Shown: piece after piece, positions 29,648 through 38,144 of the stretch | Position numbering within the stretch: position 1 is the stretch's first letter | Layout: the number at the start of each line of letters is the position of its first letter | Origin: Methylobacter sp. | GTDB taxonomy: Bacteria; Pseudomonadota; Gammaproteobacteria; Methylococcales; Methylomonadaceae | DNA: 64,000 nt | Direction: 5' to 3' | NCBI GenBank assembly: GCA_028716975.1 | Contig: JAQUOU010000015.1 | Span: forward strand, 17,573-81,572 | Made by a program: the position numbers and the translations under genes | The notes under the pieces: generated by a model | What the model saw: only the letters and a program-made list of their open reading frames with translations | Databases searched by the model: none | What the model was told of the DNA's origin: nothing

Positions 29648-31126
29648 TTAATTCGCGGCCGGTAAAGTTTTTTTGCGACTTTCAAACAGGGCAATAACCA
29701 GGCTATAAATCAACAGCAGTTCACCGCCGGATAGCCACGGCTTGTTTTCAGGATAAATTCGCAGTTGCTCCTGCAGGAAATACAAACCGATACCCAAGCC
29801 GATATAGCCGATAACACGTTTAACATCATAATCGACCGGGTAATATTTCCGCCCCAGTAAATACGATACCAGTGCCATACTAGCATAACAGACCAGCGTC
29901 GCCCAAGCCGAACCCGCATATCCGAAAAGAGGAATCCACCAGACATTAAGCACGACTGTCAGCACTGCTCCGGCTAATGATACGAAGGCTCCCATTAGCG
30001 TGTGGTCAGTGAGCTTGTACCAGATAGACAGGTTTACATAAATGCCAAGACATAGATTCGCAAGCAATAAAATCGGCACTACTTCAAGCCCTGCGCGAAA
30101 TTCATCGCCGACAAAATATTTAAAGAAATCAATAAATAAGGTCACCAACAGAAAGATGAACACGCAAAAAATGACGAAAATCCTGAGCACGTCAGCGTAA
30201 ATTCTGCGGGCATCTTTTTGATCGGCATAGGCAAAGAAAAATGGCTCGGCGGCATAGCGAAACGCCTGGATGAATAGCGACATTACTATGGAAAGCTTAT
30301 AACAAGCGCTATAAATACCCAGCATTTTCATATTGGTCTGAAAATCATAAGGCAACAGGTATTTTAGCAGGACCCGATCGAGCATTTCATTGATGATCCC
30401 GGCGAAACCGATGACTACCATAGGCAGCGAATAGCGAATCATGCGCCCGAATAACCCTTTATCAAATCCCCATACAAGCCCGATTAACTGCGGCGCCAGC
30501 AGCAGAAACTTGAGTATGCTGGCTATCAGGTTGGCTATAAATATGTAACCTACCCCTATGGCCGGATCATAAATCCTTGCTATCCAGGGATACGAATTTT
30601 CCGCATAAATTTTCGGACAATAGACGATAAAAAACAGGCTTAGCAATACGTTTACCAAAATTTCCGTAATTTTTATGCCGGCAAAACGCAGCGCCTTGTT
30701 TTCCGCCCGCAGACGCGCAAAAGGGATGGCGGCAATCGCATCCAGGGTTAAAATAATGGCGAACCACAAGACGTATTCAGGATGATTTGAATAATGTAAT
30801 AACGCTGAAAGCCTGGGATTAATTACTACTATAAGCAGAAGAAATCCCAGGTTGACCAGCACGACAAACAATAATGCTGTTGAATAGGCAACATCCCTGC
30901 CTGTTGCTTGCTTGTCGCGAAAGCGAAAATAGCCAGTCTCAAAACCGAATAACAGCAGCACGGAAAAAAATCCGGCATACGCATAAAACTCCGACACCAC
31001 CCCGTATTCAGCCGCCGAAAAGTGATAGGTATACAGCGGTACCAACAGGTAATTGAGAAATCGGCCAAAAATGCTGCTAATGCCGTAGATCGCAGTTTGA
31101 GACGCGAGTTTTCTTATAATACCCAT
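29648..31126 (-). CDS. Polysaccharide biosynthesis flippase (Wzx/MATE-like)
   Basis: The 492-residue membrane protein has about 12-14 helices. It opens with the family start KLASQTAIYGISSIFGRFLNYLLVPLYTYHFSAAEYG. Such flippases move lipid-linked sugar repeats across the inner membrane for O-antigen, capsule or exopolysaccharide. No glycosyltransferases are next to it, so its substrate is unknown. A strong terminator lies upstream of it on the same strand. Confidence 0.9.
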   Translation of the reverse strand: MGIIRKLASQTAIYGISSIFGRFLNYLLVPLYTYHFSAAEYGVVSEFYAYAGFFSVLLLFGFETGYFRFRDKQATGRDVAYSTALLFVVLVNLGFLLLIVVINPRLSALLHYSNHPEYVLWFAIILTLDAIAAIPFARLRAENKALRFAGIKITEILVNVLLSLFFIVYCPKIYAENSYPWIARIYDPAIGVGYIFIANLIASILKFLLLAPQLIGLVWGFDKGLFGRMIRYSLPMVVIGFAGIINEMLDRVLLKYLLPYDFQTNMKMLGIYSACYKLSIVMSLFIQAFRYAAEPFFFAYADQKDARRIYADVLRIFVIFCVFIFLLVTLFIDFFKYFVGDEFRAGLEVVPILLLANLCLGIYVNLSIWYKLTDHTLMGAFVSLAGAVLTVVLNVWWIPLFGYAGSAWATLVCYASMALVSYLLGRKYYPVDYDVKRVIGYIGLGIGLYFLQEQLRIYPENKPWLSGGELLLIYSLVIALFESRKKTLPAAN

Positions 31127-31590
31127 GGGTAGGGAGTCTTTTGATTTAATTAATGAGGTAATTCCGGGTGTAGTGCGGAATTATACCTGAATCGGTTTAA
31201 CCAGCGCTGTTTATACCCCGGCAACCTGACCAGTTTTGCGAATAGTAGGGTAAGCTTATGCAGGTATATTTTTGATACCAAGACCGGCTACATTATTTAA
31301 AGTGAACTTCAGGGTTGAATTGCCACTATAGTTTTTTCCATGCAAAAAATTGGGTAAGCACTGAGGTGCTTACCCAAGTCCCCTTAATGCCTCTATCCGC
31401 TATAGAAATCAACTCGAACCAGATGTCACATATACTTGTGAATTGCGGCAAGAAAAGCAGGCTATATCAATTCACTGACTTTTTCTGAGCTTCAAGCAGT
31501 TTTGTCCTGTTTAGGTTCGGCTGTCCAAAGTCCGGCTTATAAAAAATGACAGGCTCATCGATGTGAGCACTCCTGTTAATGACTGCTACT
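31127..31590. other. Intergenic region
   Basis: No gene is supported in these 464 bp. The only clear structure is the terminator at 31341-31377. The 31378-31590 part, just after the TIGR03118 gene, is its 3' flank. Confidence 0.6.
31341..31377 (-). terminator. Strong rho-independent terminator
   Basis: A perfect 12-bp stem (TTGGGTAAGCAC / GTGCTTACCCAA, 31350-31377) with a 4-nt loop is followed on the minus strand by six T residues. It would stop transcription coming from the TIGR03118 gene, about 215 bp after its stop codon. Confidence 0.88.
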
Positions 31591-32721
31591 TTAATTATTG
31601 TTATCATCGGAATGATCTGAAACTACCTCAATTTTGCCATACAAACCATTTGCTTCATCATTTGGCCCTGCGGCGAAGAACAGGACATTAGTAGGTTGCT
31701 GCTTCAAGCCATTACCAAAGCTGATACCCCATAAACCTTCGATATTAATGGGAGTACCATTGGGTTGGCGCAGTTTTGCACCCGGATTATAAAAATGGTT
31801 ATTGAGGTCATAGGCAATAATGGCGCCATCGCCAAAATTACCCACCAGAAGATGATTACTGAATTTACCGAAATCGGCCGGCGCCAGCGCCAAGCCCCAC
31901 GGTGCATTCAGTTTACCGCGCGCAGCAACGCGCCGGAGCAAATGGCCGCTGGCATCATAGGCATTGACATAACCAAGCCCCGGCCCAGCCACATCATCCT
32001 CTTTATCATCATCTTGCTTGGCATATGTTACAAAAATGACCCCATTGATAGCCTGAATCCCGAATGGCGCAAATCCTGTCGGAATTTTAGGATCTGTGAA
32101 TGCATCTACATCCAGTGATACCGGCTGAAACTTACCATCGAAAACATCCACCTTGCCATTATGGAAATCAGTGGCGTAAAGCAGGTAGCGTATACCATCG
32201 GCACTGAGAGCCAAACCCTTATAGATAGGTCCGTTTTCCGGCTCTAAATTAGGCACCACCTCAATAGCTGTGGTGCCTGTAGAAGGCGCCCAGCCTGAAA
32301 TTGTGCCGTCTTCCGTAGCAAAAATGAAACGGCTGGATGCGGTCGTGCCGTTAGCTGTGACTTTAAAATCACTGTTACCTCCAAAATAGACTATGCCTGT
32401 AGGCTTGGATGGCTGACCTGATGACCCTGGAATTGTCACCACCAGGCTTTGTTTTATCCCATTCCCATCATACAAAGTGGATTTGCCGGTACCGCCATCG
32501 TTAACCCAAACATAAAGATCGGGATTAAAAGCGATCCCCCAGGCATTAACGAGATCAGGGTCCATATGATCAGCTTCATTAGGAATATCAGAGACTAAAT
32601 TATGAACCCGGTAGCCCGTCAGTTGAAAGCCTGGAGCTGCATACGAAATTCCGGTGGACATTAAAAATATAAGTGTTATCAGCAAAGATGAGCTGAAATT
32701 ACTAAAACGATTATTTAACAT
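31591..32721 (-). CDS. TIGR03118 family secreted protein
   Basis: The 376-residue protein has a signal peptide cleaved after Ser-Tyr-Ala (about residue 29). It then shows repeated beta-propeller-like blades (for example LVNAWGIAFNPDLYVWVNDGGTGKSTLYDGNG and APWGLALAPADFGKFSNHLLVGNFGDGAIIAYD). This matches the TIGR03118 family of uncharacterised secreted proteins. No C-terminal PEP-CTERM sorting signal was seen; the end is a short Asp/Asn run. It stands alone with its own terminator. Confidence 0.85.
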   Translation of the reverse strand: MLNNRFSNFSSSLLITLIFLMSTGISYAAPGFQLTGYRVHNLVSDIPNEADHMDPDLVNAWGIAFNPDLYVWVNDGGTGKSTLYDGNGIKQSLVVTIPGSSGQPSKPTGIVYFGGNSDFKVTANGTTASSRFIFATEDGTISGWAPSTGTTAIEVVPNLEPENGPIYKGLALSADGIRYLLYATDFHNGKVDVFDGKFQPVSLDVDAFTDPKIPTGFAPFGIQAINGVIFVTYAKQDDDKEDDVAGPGLGYVNAYDASGHLLRRVAARGKLNAPWGLALAPADFGKFSNHLLVGNFGDGAIIAYDLNNHFYNPGAKLRQPNGTPINIEGLWGISFGNGLKQQPTNVLFFAAGPNDEANGLYGKIEVVSDHSDDNNN

Positions 32722-33011
32722 ATCACTCTCCCTTACAACGCAGGAAACATTACCTGCACAATATAAATTCCTGTGATTCAGGAAAAGGTTCAGTATATTG
32801 GCCGGAAGAGCTATTATTTTTTCTAAAAAATTGAAGCATTAATTAATAGGCCAAGAATGAGCCGAGCCGATATAAATATTCCGGCTGATTTGGCCAAAAT
32901 CTGCCGACTCAGATACAAATCCACGCCTATAGTAGCAATCCTAATATCTCCGCCTGTTGTTTTGTCGTGAACCTGATCATTAGTGTTGGGTGTCTTTTCT
33001 TTAAGTACTTA

Positions 33012-34304
33012 TTACAGAACATTTGCGTAGTCCTGCTCCAGTTGCCGGAAATTCATTGATGTCATAAAACGGCTGAAACTCAGCCAAGCCGAAAGCCCCA
33101 TTAAATCGGTGAACTGTGGCGGCAAAAAGCGTGGCGCGATTACGGTGCCTTCTTCAACCAGGTCCACCAGGACTTTCATATCTTCAATCATAGTCTTGCC
33201 GCAGAACAGCAAGGGAATGCGATCCGGTTTGCCTTTGCTGACGGCAAGACGCATAAAATTATAAGTCAGCACGAAACCTTTGATATAAGTAAGATCCTTA
33301 GTAAACGGCATGCCATCCGGACTACTGCCTCTAAATACCCTGCTGCTAAGCGTATAACTTTCTTCATTATCTAGTCCTTTTTCCTTAAAGAAAGTAAATA
33401 TATCCATAAAATCCGCGCCTTCTTCGGTAAGCGTGATGGCGCGCACGCGGTTAATCAGGCGCATCAGCCGGTTCGGCGTGGAGCTGAACGTCAATATCTC
33501 CATTAAGACCGCCAGTCCTTCCTGGGTAATAGTGGCAGAAGGCGGTCCTTTACCCAGAAACGTGCAATACGGCTGGGCCAAACCATTCAGCGTGGTGCCC
33601 AAGTGCACCCATATTTCATGAACTTCAAGAACACGCAGATCGCGCATATTAAACAAGGCATCAGCGCGCAGTTTAATGTAATCGGTACCGGCTGCAGCAT
33701 CGGCTAAAATACCGTCGCTGATCATGGCACGCAGGCCATCGCCTGGAAACAGACCTTCTATTTTTTCATTAAGAATGGCGACAGCATCTTTTGCTTTAAT
33801 AGTTTTCGGTTCTTCGGTCAGGAAGTCAAGTTTCAGCAGTTGTGATAAGGTTTCTTCCATCATGCTCCCTAAATGGGCGAGCGTCGGATCACCAACATGA
33901 AAGACATCCTGGGACGAACCGTATAATTCCTGGGAAATATTAGAAAATACCGGGGTGCCTCTGGCTTCAAGCATATTGACAACGTCCTGATACTCGCGGC
34001 AAATCCGGCGCATGATGACGCTAAGCGGATTGAGTTGGCCAAGCTTGCGCACTAAGTCCCGCTCAATCTGGTAAAATTCGTGCTTTTTTTCCTTTGGATC
34101 AAAGCCTAGCGGCCGGTTTAAATAATAATCAGTTGTCACTAACGGTAAATTTTTACAATTATCCCTAAAAAAAGCCTGCTTAATATTGTCATCCCATTTG
34201 ATGGCATCCAGAATACGGATGGGTTGTTGAGCCTTGACGATTCGATCAGAAAGCGTTTTGACTTCAGTCAGATAAGCGGATGGTTTGATGGTTTTTTTAC
34301 GCAT
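33012..34304 (-). CDS. QEGLA motif (DUF1704) putative zinc metallopeptidase
   Basis: The 430-residue protein carries the family-naming motif QEGLA at residues 261-265 and an HExxxH motif at 229-234 (HEIWVH). DUF1704 proteins are called flavohemoglobin expression-modulating proteins, and eukaryotic members (MATCAP) are tubulin-tyrosine carboxypeptidases using HExxxH plus a downstream Glu as zinc ligands. Both elements are intact here, with Glu262 the likely third ligand, so peptidase activity is plausible. The bacterial substrate is unknown. It sits between the TIGR03118 gene and a decayed transporter, all on the minus strand. Confidence 0.85.
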   Translation of the reverse strand: MRKKTIKPSAYLTEVKTLSDRIVKAQQPIRILDAIKWDDNIKQAFFRDNCKNLPLVTTDYYLNRPLGFDPKEKKHEFYQIERDLVRKLGQLNPLSVIMRRICREYQDVVNMLEARGTPVFSNISQELYGSSQDVFHVGDPTLAHLGSMMEETLSQLLKLDFLTEEPKTIKAKDAVAILNEKIEGLFPGDGLRAMISDGILADAAAGTDYIKLRADALFNMRDLRVLEVHEIWVHLGTTLNGLAQPYCTFLGKGPPSATITQEGLAVLMEILTFSSTPNRLMRLINRVRAITLTEEGADFMDIFTFFKEKGLDNEESYTLSSRVFRGSSPDGMPFTKDLTYIKGFVLTYNFMRLAVSKGKPDRIPLLFCGKTMIEDMKVLVDLVEEGTVIAPRFLPPQFTDLMGLSAWLSFSRFMTSMNFRQLEQDYANVL

Positions 34305-34391
34305 GGGTGTCGTCAGTTAGCGGTGCAATATTCAAAAAGAAATAATCTTGCCAGGATCAGCCATACCAATATCAGAACCAAAGCCAATATA

Positions 34392-34878
34392 TCAACAGAT
34401 TAAGAAAGCCCAATAGAATTCCGACAAGAGCAAATTCAAAAAACCGAGTGTAACACTATGTTTTTCCGCATGTTGAATAATAATGACATTCCTGGCTGCG
34501 CCCAGAATCAGTAAATTGCCCGCGATAGTGCTGCCGGCCGCTAAAGCCATTAACGATTGAGCGTCCGGATTGGCCAGCATGGGCAATACAGCGCAACACA
34601 TTAGAAATTTACTGACTGAGCAAAGCACTCAGCAGCATAATAGCAGGAACTATTGTCAGGTCTATATGCAAATGGCTAACCATCTGTTGCATGACTCTCG
34701 TTTCCCAAACGCAGAACCAGCGGAGTACTCACTATGGCGAGCGTATCATTCATTAGCGGAGCTGAAATAATAGCAGCGCCGCAGTCATCGATTCCCAGAT
34801 TTTTATATGAAAATGACCGATTTTTCTCATTGCAATCAGTATAAATACCGCAATTAGGACCATTACGGATATATTCAT
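34392..34878 (-). pseudogene. Decayed ArsB/NhaD-SLC13-type ion transporter
   Basis: Fragments in different frames resemble the C-terminal half of ArsB/NhaD/SLC13 transporters. The upstream fragment (ATG at 34878) reads through a helix and a segment with PLMNDTLAIVSTPLVLRLG, then hits a TAG stop. The downstream frame (to 34392) has ALAAGSTIAGNLLILGAARNVIIIQHAEK, a hallmark of the family. The N-terminal half is missing altogether. At least one frameshift and one stop separate the pieces, so this is a dead remnant. Original substrate unknown. Confidence 0.8.
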
Positions 34879-35098
34879 CAATAAACTTCCTGATAATCTA
34901 AAAATTTATACGTCCACTAGTTACTCAAATATTACAAACGATTTAACACGCATGATTGTGGGCTCCTCATTATTGATTACCAAGCTTTTCTATTATTTAC
35001 GATGTACGAATAAAATAAATCATAAAGGCGTCAGTTTTTTAAGTCTAAATTAAGATTAAGCAATGACAATAAAATCAAAACGTCAAGAAAAATAAAAT

Positions 35099-35692
35099 AT
35101 GAATGAATTTACATCCAAAAACGTGATCATTGACGACGAAGATTCCTTAGTATCGTCGAGACGCAGGTTCTTGAAAAATATCGCCTATGGCTCTTTGTTA
35201 GCATTTGGGGGGACTAATATGGCCAATGCCGGTATTCTGCATTTCCCCTCCTTTAAATCGCTCGCCCTGGAAAATATGCATACCGGCGACAAGTTGAAAC
35301 TGACGTATTTTGAAGCGGGCAGCTATATTAAAGATGCTCTGCAGGAAATCAGTTATTTGTTCCGCGATTATCATACCGGCGATACCCATCCCATTGACCC
35401 GGCATTACTAGATCAATTATATGATTTGAAACTTATTCTCGGCGTCAGAAAGCCATTTCACCTTATTTCCGGCTATCGCTCTCCCGTTACTAACGCCAGA
35501 TTACGCAGAGAAAGCCACGGCGTTGCCAAAAACAGCTTCCACATGCAAGGCAGAGCTATAGATATACAGATTGCCGGCGTGGAAACAAAACGAATCAGAA
35601 ATGCTGCGATCGCCATGAAGAGTGGCGGTGTGGGTTATTACCCGCGAACAGATTTTGTCCACCTGGATACGGGTAACTTTAGAACCTGGTAA
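35099..35692 (+). CDS. MepK-like peptidoglycan peptidase (DUF882/M15) with Tat signal
   Basis: The 197-residue protein has a twin-arginine signal at residues 20-26 (SRRRFLKN) and then a hydrophobic stretch, so it is exported folded. The M15-like zinc domain has GYRSPVTNARLRRESHGVAKNSFHMQGRAIDIQ and FVHLDTG, which supply the Zn-binding His and Asp residues. MepK enzymes cut meso-diaminopimelate cross-links made by L,D-transpeptidases. The adjacent convergent gene at 35697 is just such a transpeptidase; only 4 bp lie between the two stop codons. Confidence 0.9.
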   Translation: MNEFTSKNVIIDDEDSLVSSRRRFLKNIAYGSLLAFGGTNMANAGILHFPSFKSLALENMHTGDKLKLTYFEAGSYIKDALQEISYLFRDYHTGDTHPIDPALLDQLYDLKLILGVRKPFHLISGYRSPVTNARLRRESHGVAKNSFHMQGRAIDIQIAGVETKRIRNAAIAMKSGGVGYYPRTDFVHLDTGNFRTW

Positions 35693-35696
35693 AAAA

Positions 35697-37502
35697 TTAT
35701 TTCCCTAACTCTACAGGCGAACTGTTTTTGCTGATAAAAAGCGACTGATCTGATACGTCTTCGGGTTTCTTAAGAGCTCCCAGCAAAGTAGCATCATGAC
35801 CGTAAATATCCGGATAAAACACTAAATTATCGTTTTGGTCAAAAAATGATGTAGTATAAAAAAACAATACGGGTATTGGCTTTTTCAAAATGACCCGTTG
35901 AGTTTTAGGTGTTTTCATCGCTTGTTCTACAGCTTGTGTAGTCCATCCTTCCTGATTTTTAAGAACAAAATCCGCCAACTTCCCCGGATCTTCAACTCGC
36001 ACACAGCCATGGCTAAAATCTCTACGAGACTTGCTGAATAACGAATTGGCCGGCGTATCATGTAAATAAACATCATCCTCGTTCGGAAAAATAAACTTTA
36101 CCCTGCCTAGCGCATTCTTTAACCCCGGCCTTTGCCTTACCTTTAATGTGCCTTCTTTAAGCTGAGCAATTGATGTTCCTGTAAAAGGTACGGGCAGCAC
36201 CTCATTACCGAAGCTGGAGACCAGTTCCATATTTTCTGTAGTCAGGTAATTGGTATTTTGAATTAGTTTAGGCAATATTTCTTTTTTGGTAATGCTGTAA
36301 GGAATATTCCAGTAAGGCATGAAATCAATAAAGCGCATTTCCGCCATTAACACAGGAGTTTGGGTTTTTAACGCGTTGCCCACCACCACCCTCATGTTGA
36401 CTATCTCAGCATTGATCCCGCTCAAATCATCAATCGCCCATAATTGAAAGGCTGGGATATTAACAATAATCGATGCCCCGACACTGAGTTCAGGAAGCCA
36501 GCGCAGCCGTTCCATCGCCAATTCAATTTGCGTCACCCTATCCTTTAAGGGTACGCTGAGTACGGCGGCTGTTCCCTTACCAATAACGCCATCAGCGGTC
36601 AAACCGTGCCGGTGCTGGAATTTTTTAACGCCTAAAGCAATTTTGTTTGTGTAAACGTGAGATTTTTCGCTATTGCTGTCGGTTTTCTCCGGGGGTAAAT
36701 CGCCTACAGTAATTAAAAACCGGCGGAGTTCTGCAACTTTCGGCAGTAGATCGCCAGGGCGGACAGGTTTATTAATGGTCAGGCCAAAAAGCGGGGACTT
36801 TGCTTCAAGTTGACGATAAGCGGCTAATGCCGCTTTCAACTTTCGATATTGTTTAAATTTGGGCTCAACTAATTCCGGCAAATGAAGTAGCGTACCCTCT
36901 TTCAAACTGAAATTAATCAATGAGGCTAAATCCGTCAGCTTTTTTTCCCTTAATTTTAATTTAAAGTTTATTCCTTGCGGGTTCACCCGGCCATAATGCA
37001 AATCATGCGCGAAACGTAACATAGATATGCTGAGCGCTGTGTCATACAGAGCCAGCTCTTTGTAAGAATCCGGCGCAAGACTTAACGCCTGCATTAATTT
37101 CTGCCCTAGTGTTTCAGTATCGTAATTTATCGGATTCAAACCATGGTCAGATGCATTTGCCAATAAATGGAGGGCATCGGCGATATTTTTTTCTGAATGT
37201 TCGTTGCCTAGCCAAAGCAACCGATAATCCGCCATTTTATAAAGACTTTCCATATCTTCCCCCCGATTACGGAAACTCGACAGCATTAAATACGGATGCT
37301 GTTTAGCAGTAATAATGGCAGTAATTTCCTGGGCTAGACTGGATGCCGTAGCGTTAGCTTCATCAGCAAACAGTGGCTGTTGTATGGATAGGCTTAAAAA
37401 AAGGAATAGCAGCACACGATACGCATAGTGCTGTAGCCAAACTTTACAATCGTTTTTTTGCTGGAAGGATAATTTTATAGTGATAAGCATAATCAGCTTC
37501 AT
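35697..37502 (-). CDS. L,D-transpeptidase (LdtD/YcbB-like)
   Basis: The 601-residue protein has an N-terminal membrane anchor or signal (about residues 25-45) and a peptidoglycan-binding motif (GVKKFQHRHGLTADGVIGKGTAAVL). The YkuD catalytic domain carries the active-site cysteine in SHGCVRVEDPGKLADF (about residue 515). It forms 3-3 meso-diaminopimelate cross-links, which matter for envelope repair and beta-lactam tolerance. In E. coli the ycbB and ycbK (mepK) genes are neighbours; here the pair is kept but the genes face each other. Confidence 0.93.
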   Translation of the reverse strand: MKLIMLITIKLSFQQKNDCKVWLQHYAYRVLLFLFLSLSIQQPLFADEANATASSLAQEITAIITAKQHPYLMLSSFRNRGEDMESLYKMADYRLLWLGNEHSEKNIADALHLLANASDHGLNPINYDTETLGQKLMQALSLAPDSYKELALYDTALSISMLRFAHDLHYGRVNPQGINFKLKLREKKLTDLASLINFSLKEGTLLHLPELVEPKFKQYRKLKAALAAYRQLEAKSPLFGLTINKPVRPGDLLPKVAELRRFLITVGDLPPEKTDSNSEKSHVYTNKIALGVKKFQHRHGLTADGVIGKGTAAVLSVPLKDRVTQIELAMERLRWLPELSVGASIIVNIPAFQLWAIDDLSGINAEIVNMRVVVGNALKTQTPVLMAEMRFIDFMPYWNIPYSITKKEILPKLIQNTNYLTTENMELVSSFGNEVLPVPFTGTSIAQLKEGTLKVRQRPGLKNALGRVKFIFPNEDDVYLHDTPANSLFSKSRRDFSHGCVRVEDPGKLADFVLKNQEGWTTQAVEQAMKTPKTQRVILKKPIPVLFFYTTSFFDQNDNLVFYPDIYGHDATLLGALKKPEDVSDQSLFISKNSSPVELGK

Positions 37503-38144
37503 ACAATGTATCGCTTGTTTAATATTATACTTAATTTTTAGCTTTACTGTGGGATAGTGCCTGCAATTAATTCATCAACAGAATAAGGATTGGATAAGCC
37601 TAGCCGCTGCGGTAATCAGGCAGAATAGCCGCCACCCTCCGGTACTGTGAGCATATTGCATAGCGTCGACTGTTCATTTTTTGCAAAACAACATTTCCTG
37701 CTTTACTCATAATTTTCCCCTCAACTATTAAATAGCTAAAGATTCAGTAACTTATAGAGCAATTACCCTAAAATTCACCACTTTGAACTCATGGAGCATA
37801 AAAGGGTGTGGAAGTTCACTTTCAGGCAACGCAAAGAACGATTTCTGGTTTCAATAGACAAAACCTTGATTTCAAACTGCTACGAACTGGTTTAACGAAT
37901 AAATTATCGGCTTTAGCAAATTAGTCATTTTAGGCTGGCTAAAACTCAATAAACAGTTGCGGTCAATTATTGAAATAAGTTATACGTAAGTTTTCCATAT
38001 CAAAATAGCTCCTTCTATTTTCTGCTAATATAGGCATTTCCAGTCCAAATAATAAAATATCCCGGCCTAGTCAGTTTGAGCAGGTATTTTGTTTGTAAAG
38101 CCCCACCCTATGTGTTTACTCCTTTCCAGCTTTAATTAAATCTA
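37503..38144. other. Intergenic region, ldtD to mscK-like gene
   Basis: This 642-bp divergent gap must hold promoters for both flanking genes. One small open frame with a very good ribosome site lies at 37600-37710. No hairpins, repeats or known RNA elements were recognised in the rest, which is AT-rich. Confidence 0.5.
37600..37710 (-). CDS. Possible small protein (36 residues)
   Basis: An ATG at 37710 is preceded by GAGGGG at a good distance and opens a 36-codon frame ending in TAG. The predicted peptide is basic with several Arg and Tyr residues (for example MNSRRYAICSQYRRV) and no membrane segment. The ribosome site is the main support; no family was recognised and there is no second line of evidence. 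Confidence 0.28.
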   Translation of the reverse strand: MSKAGNVVLQKMNSRRYAICSQYRRVAAILPDYRSG

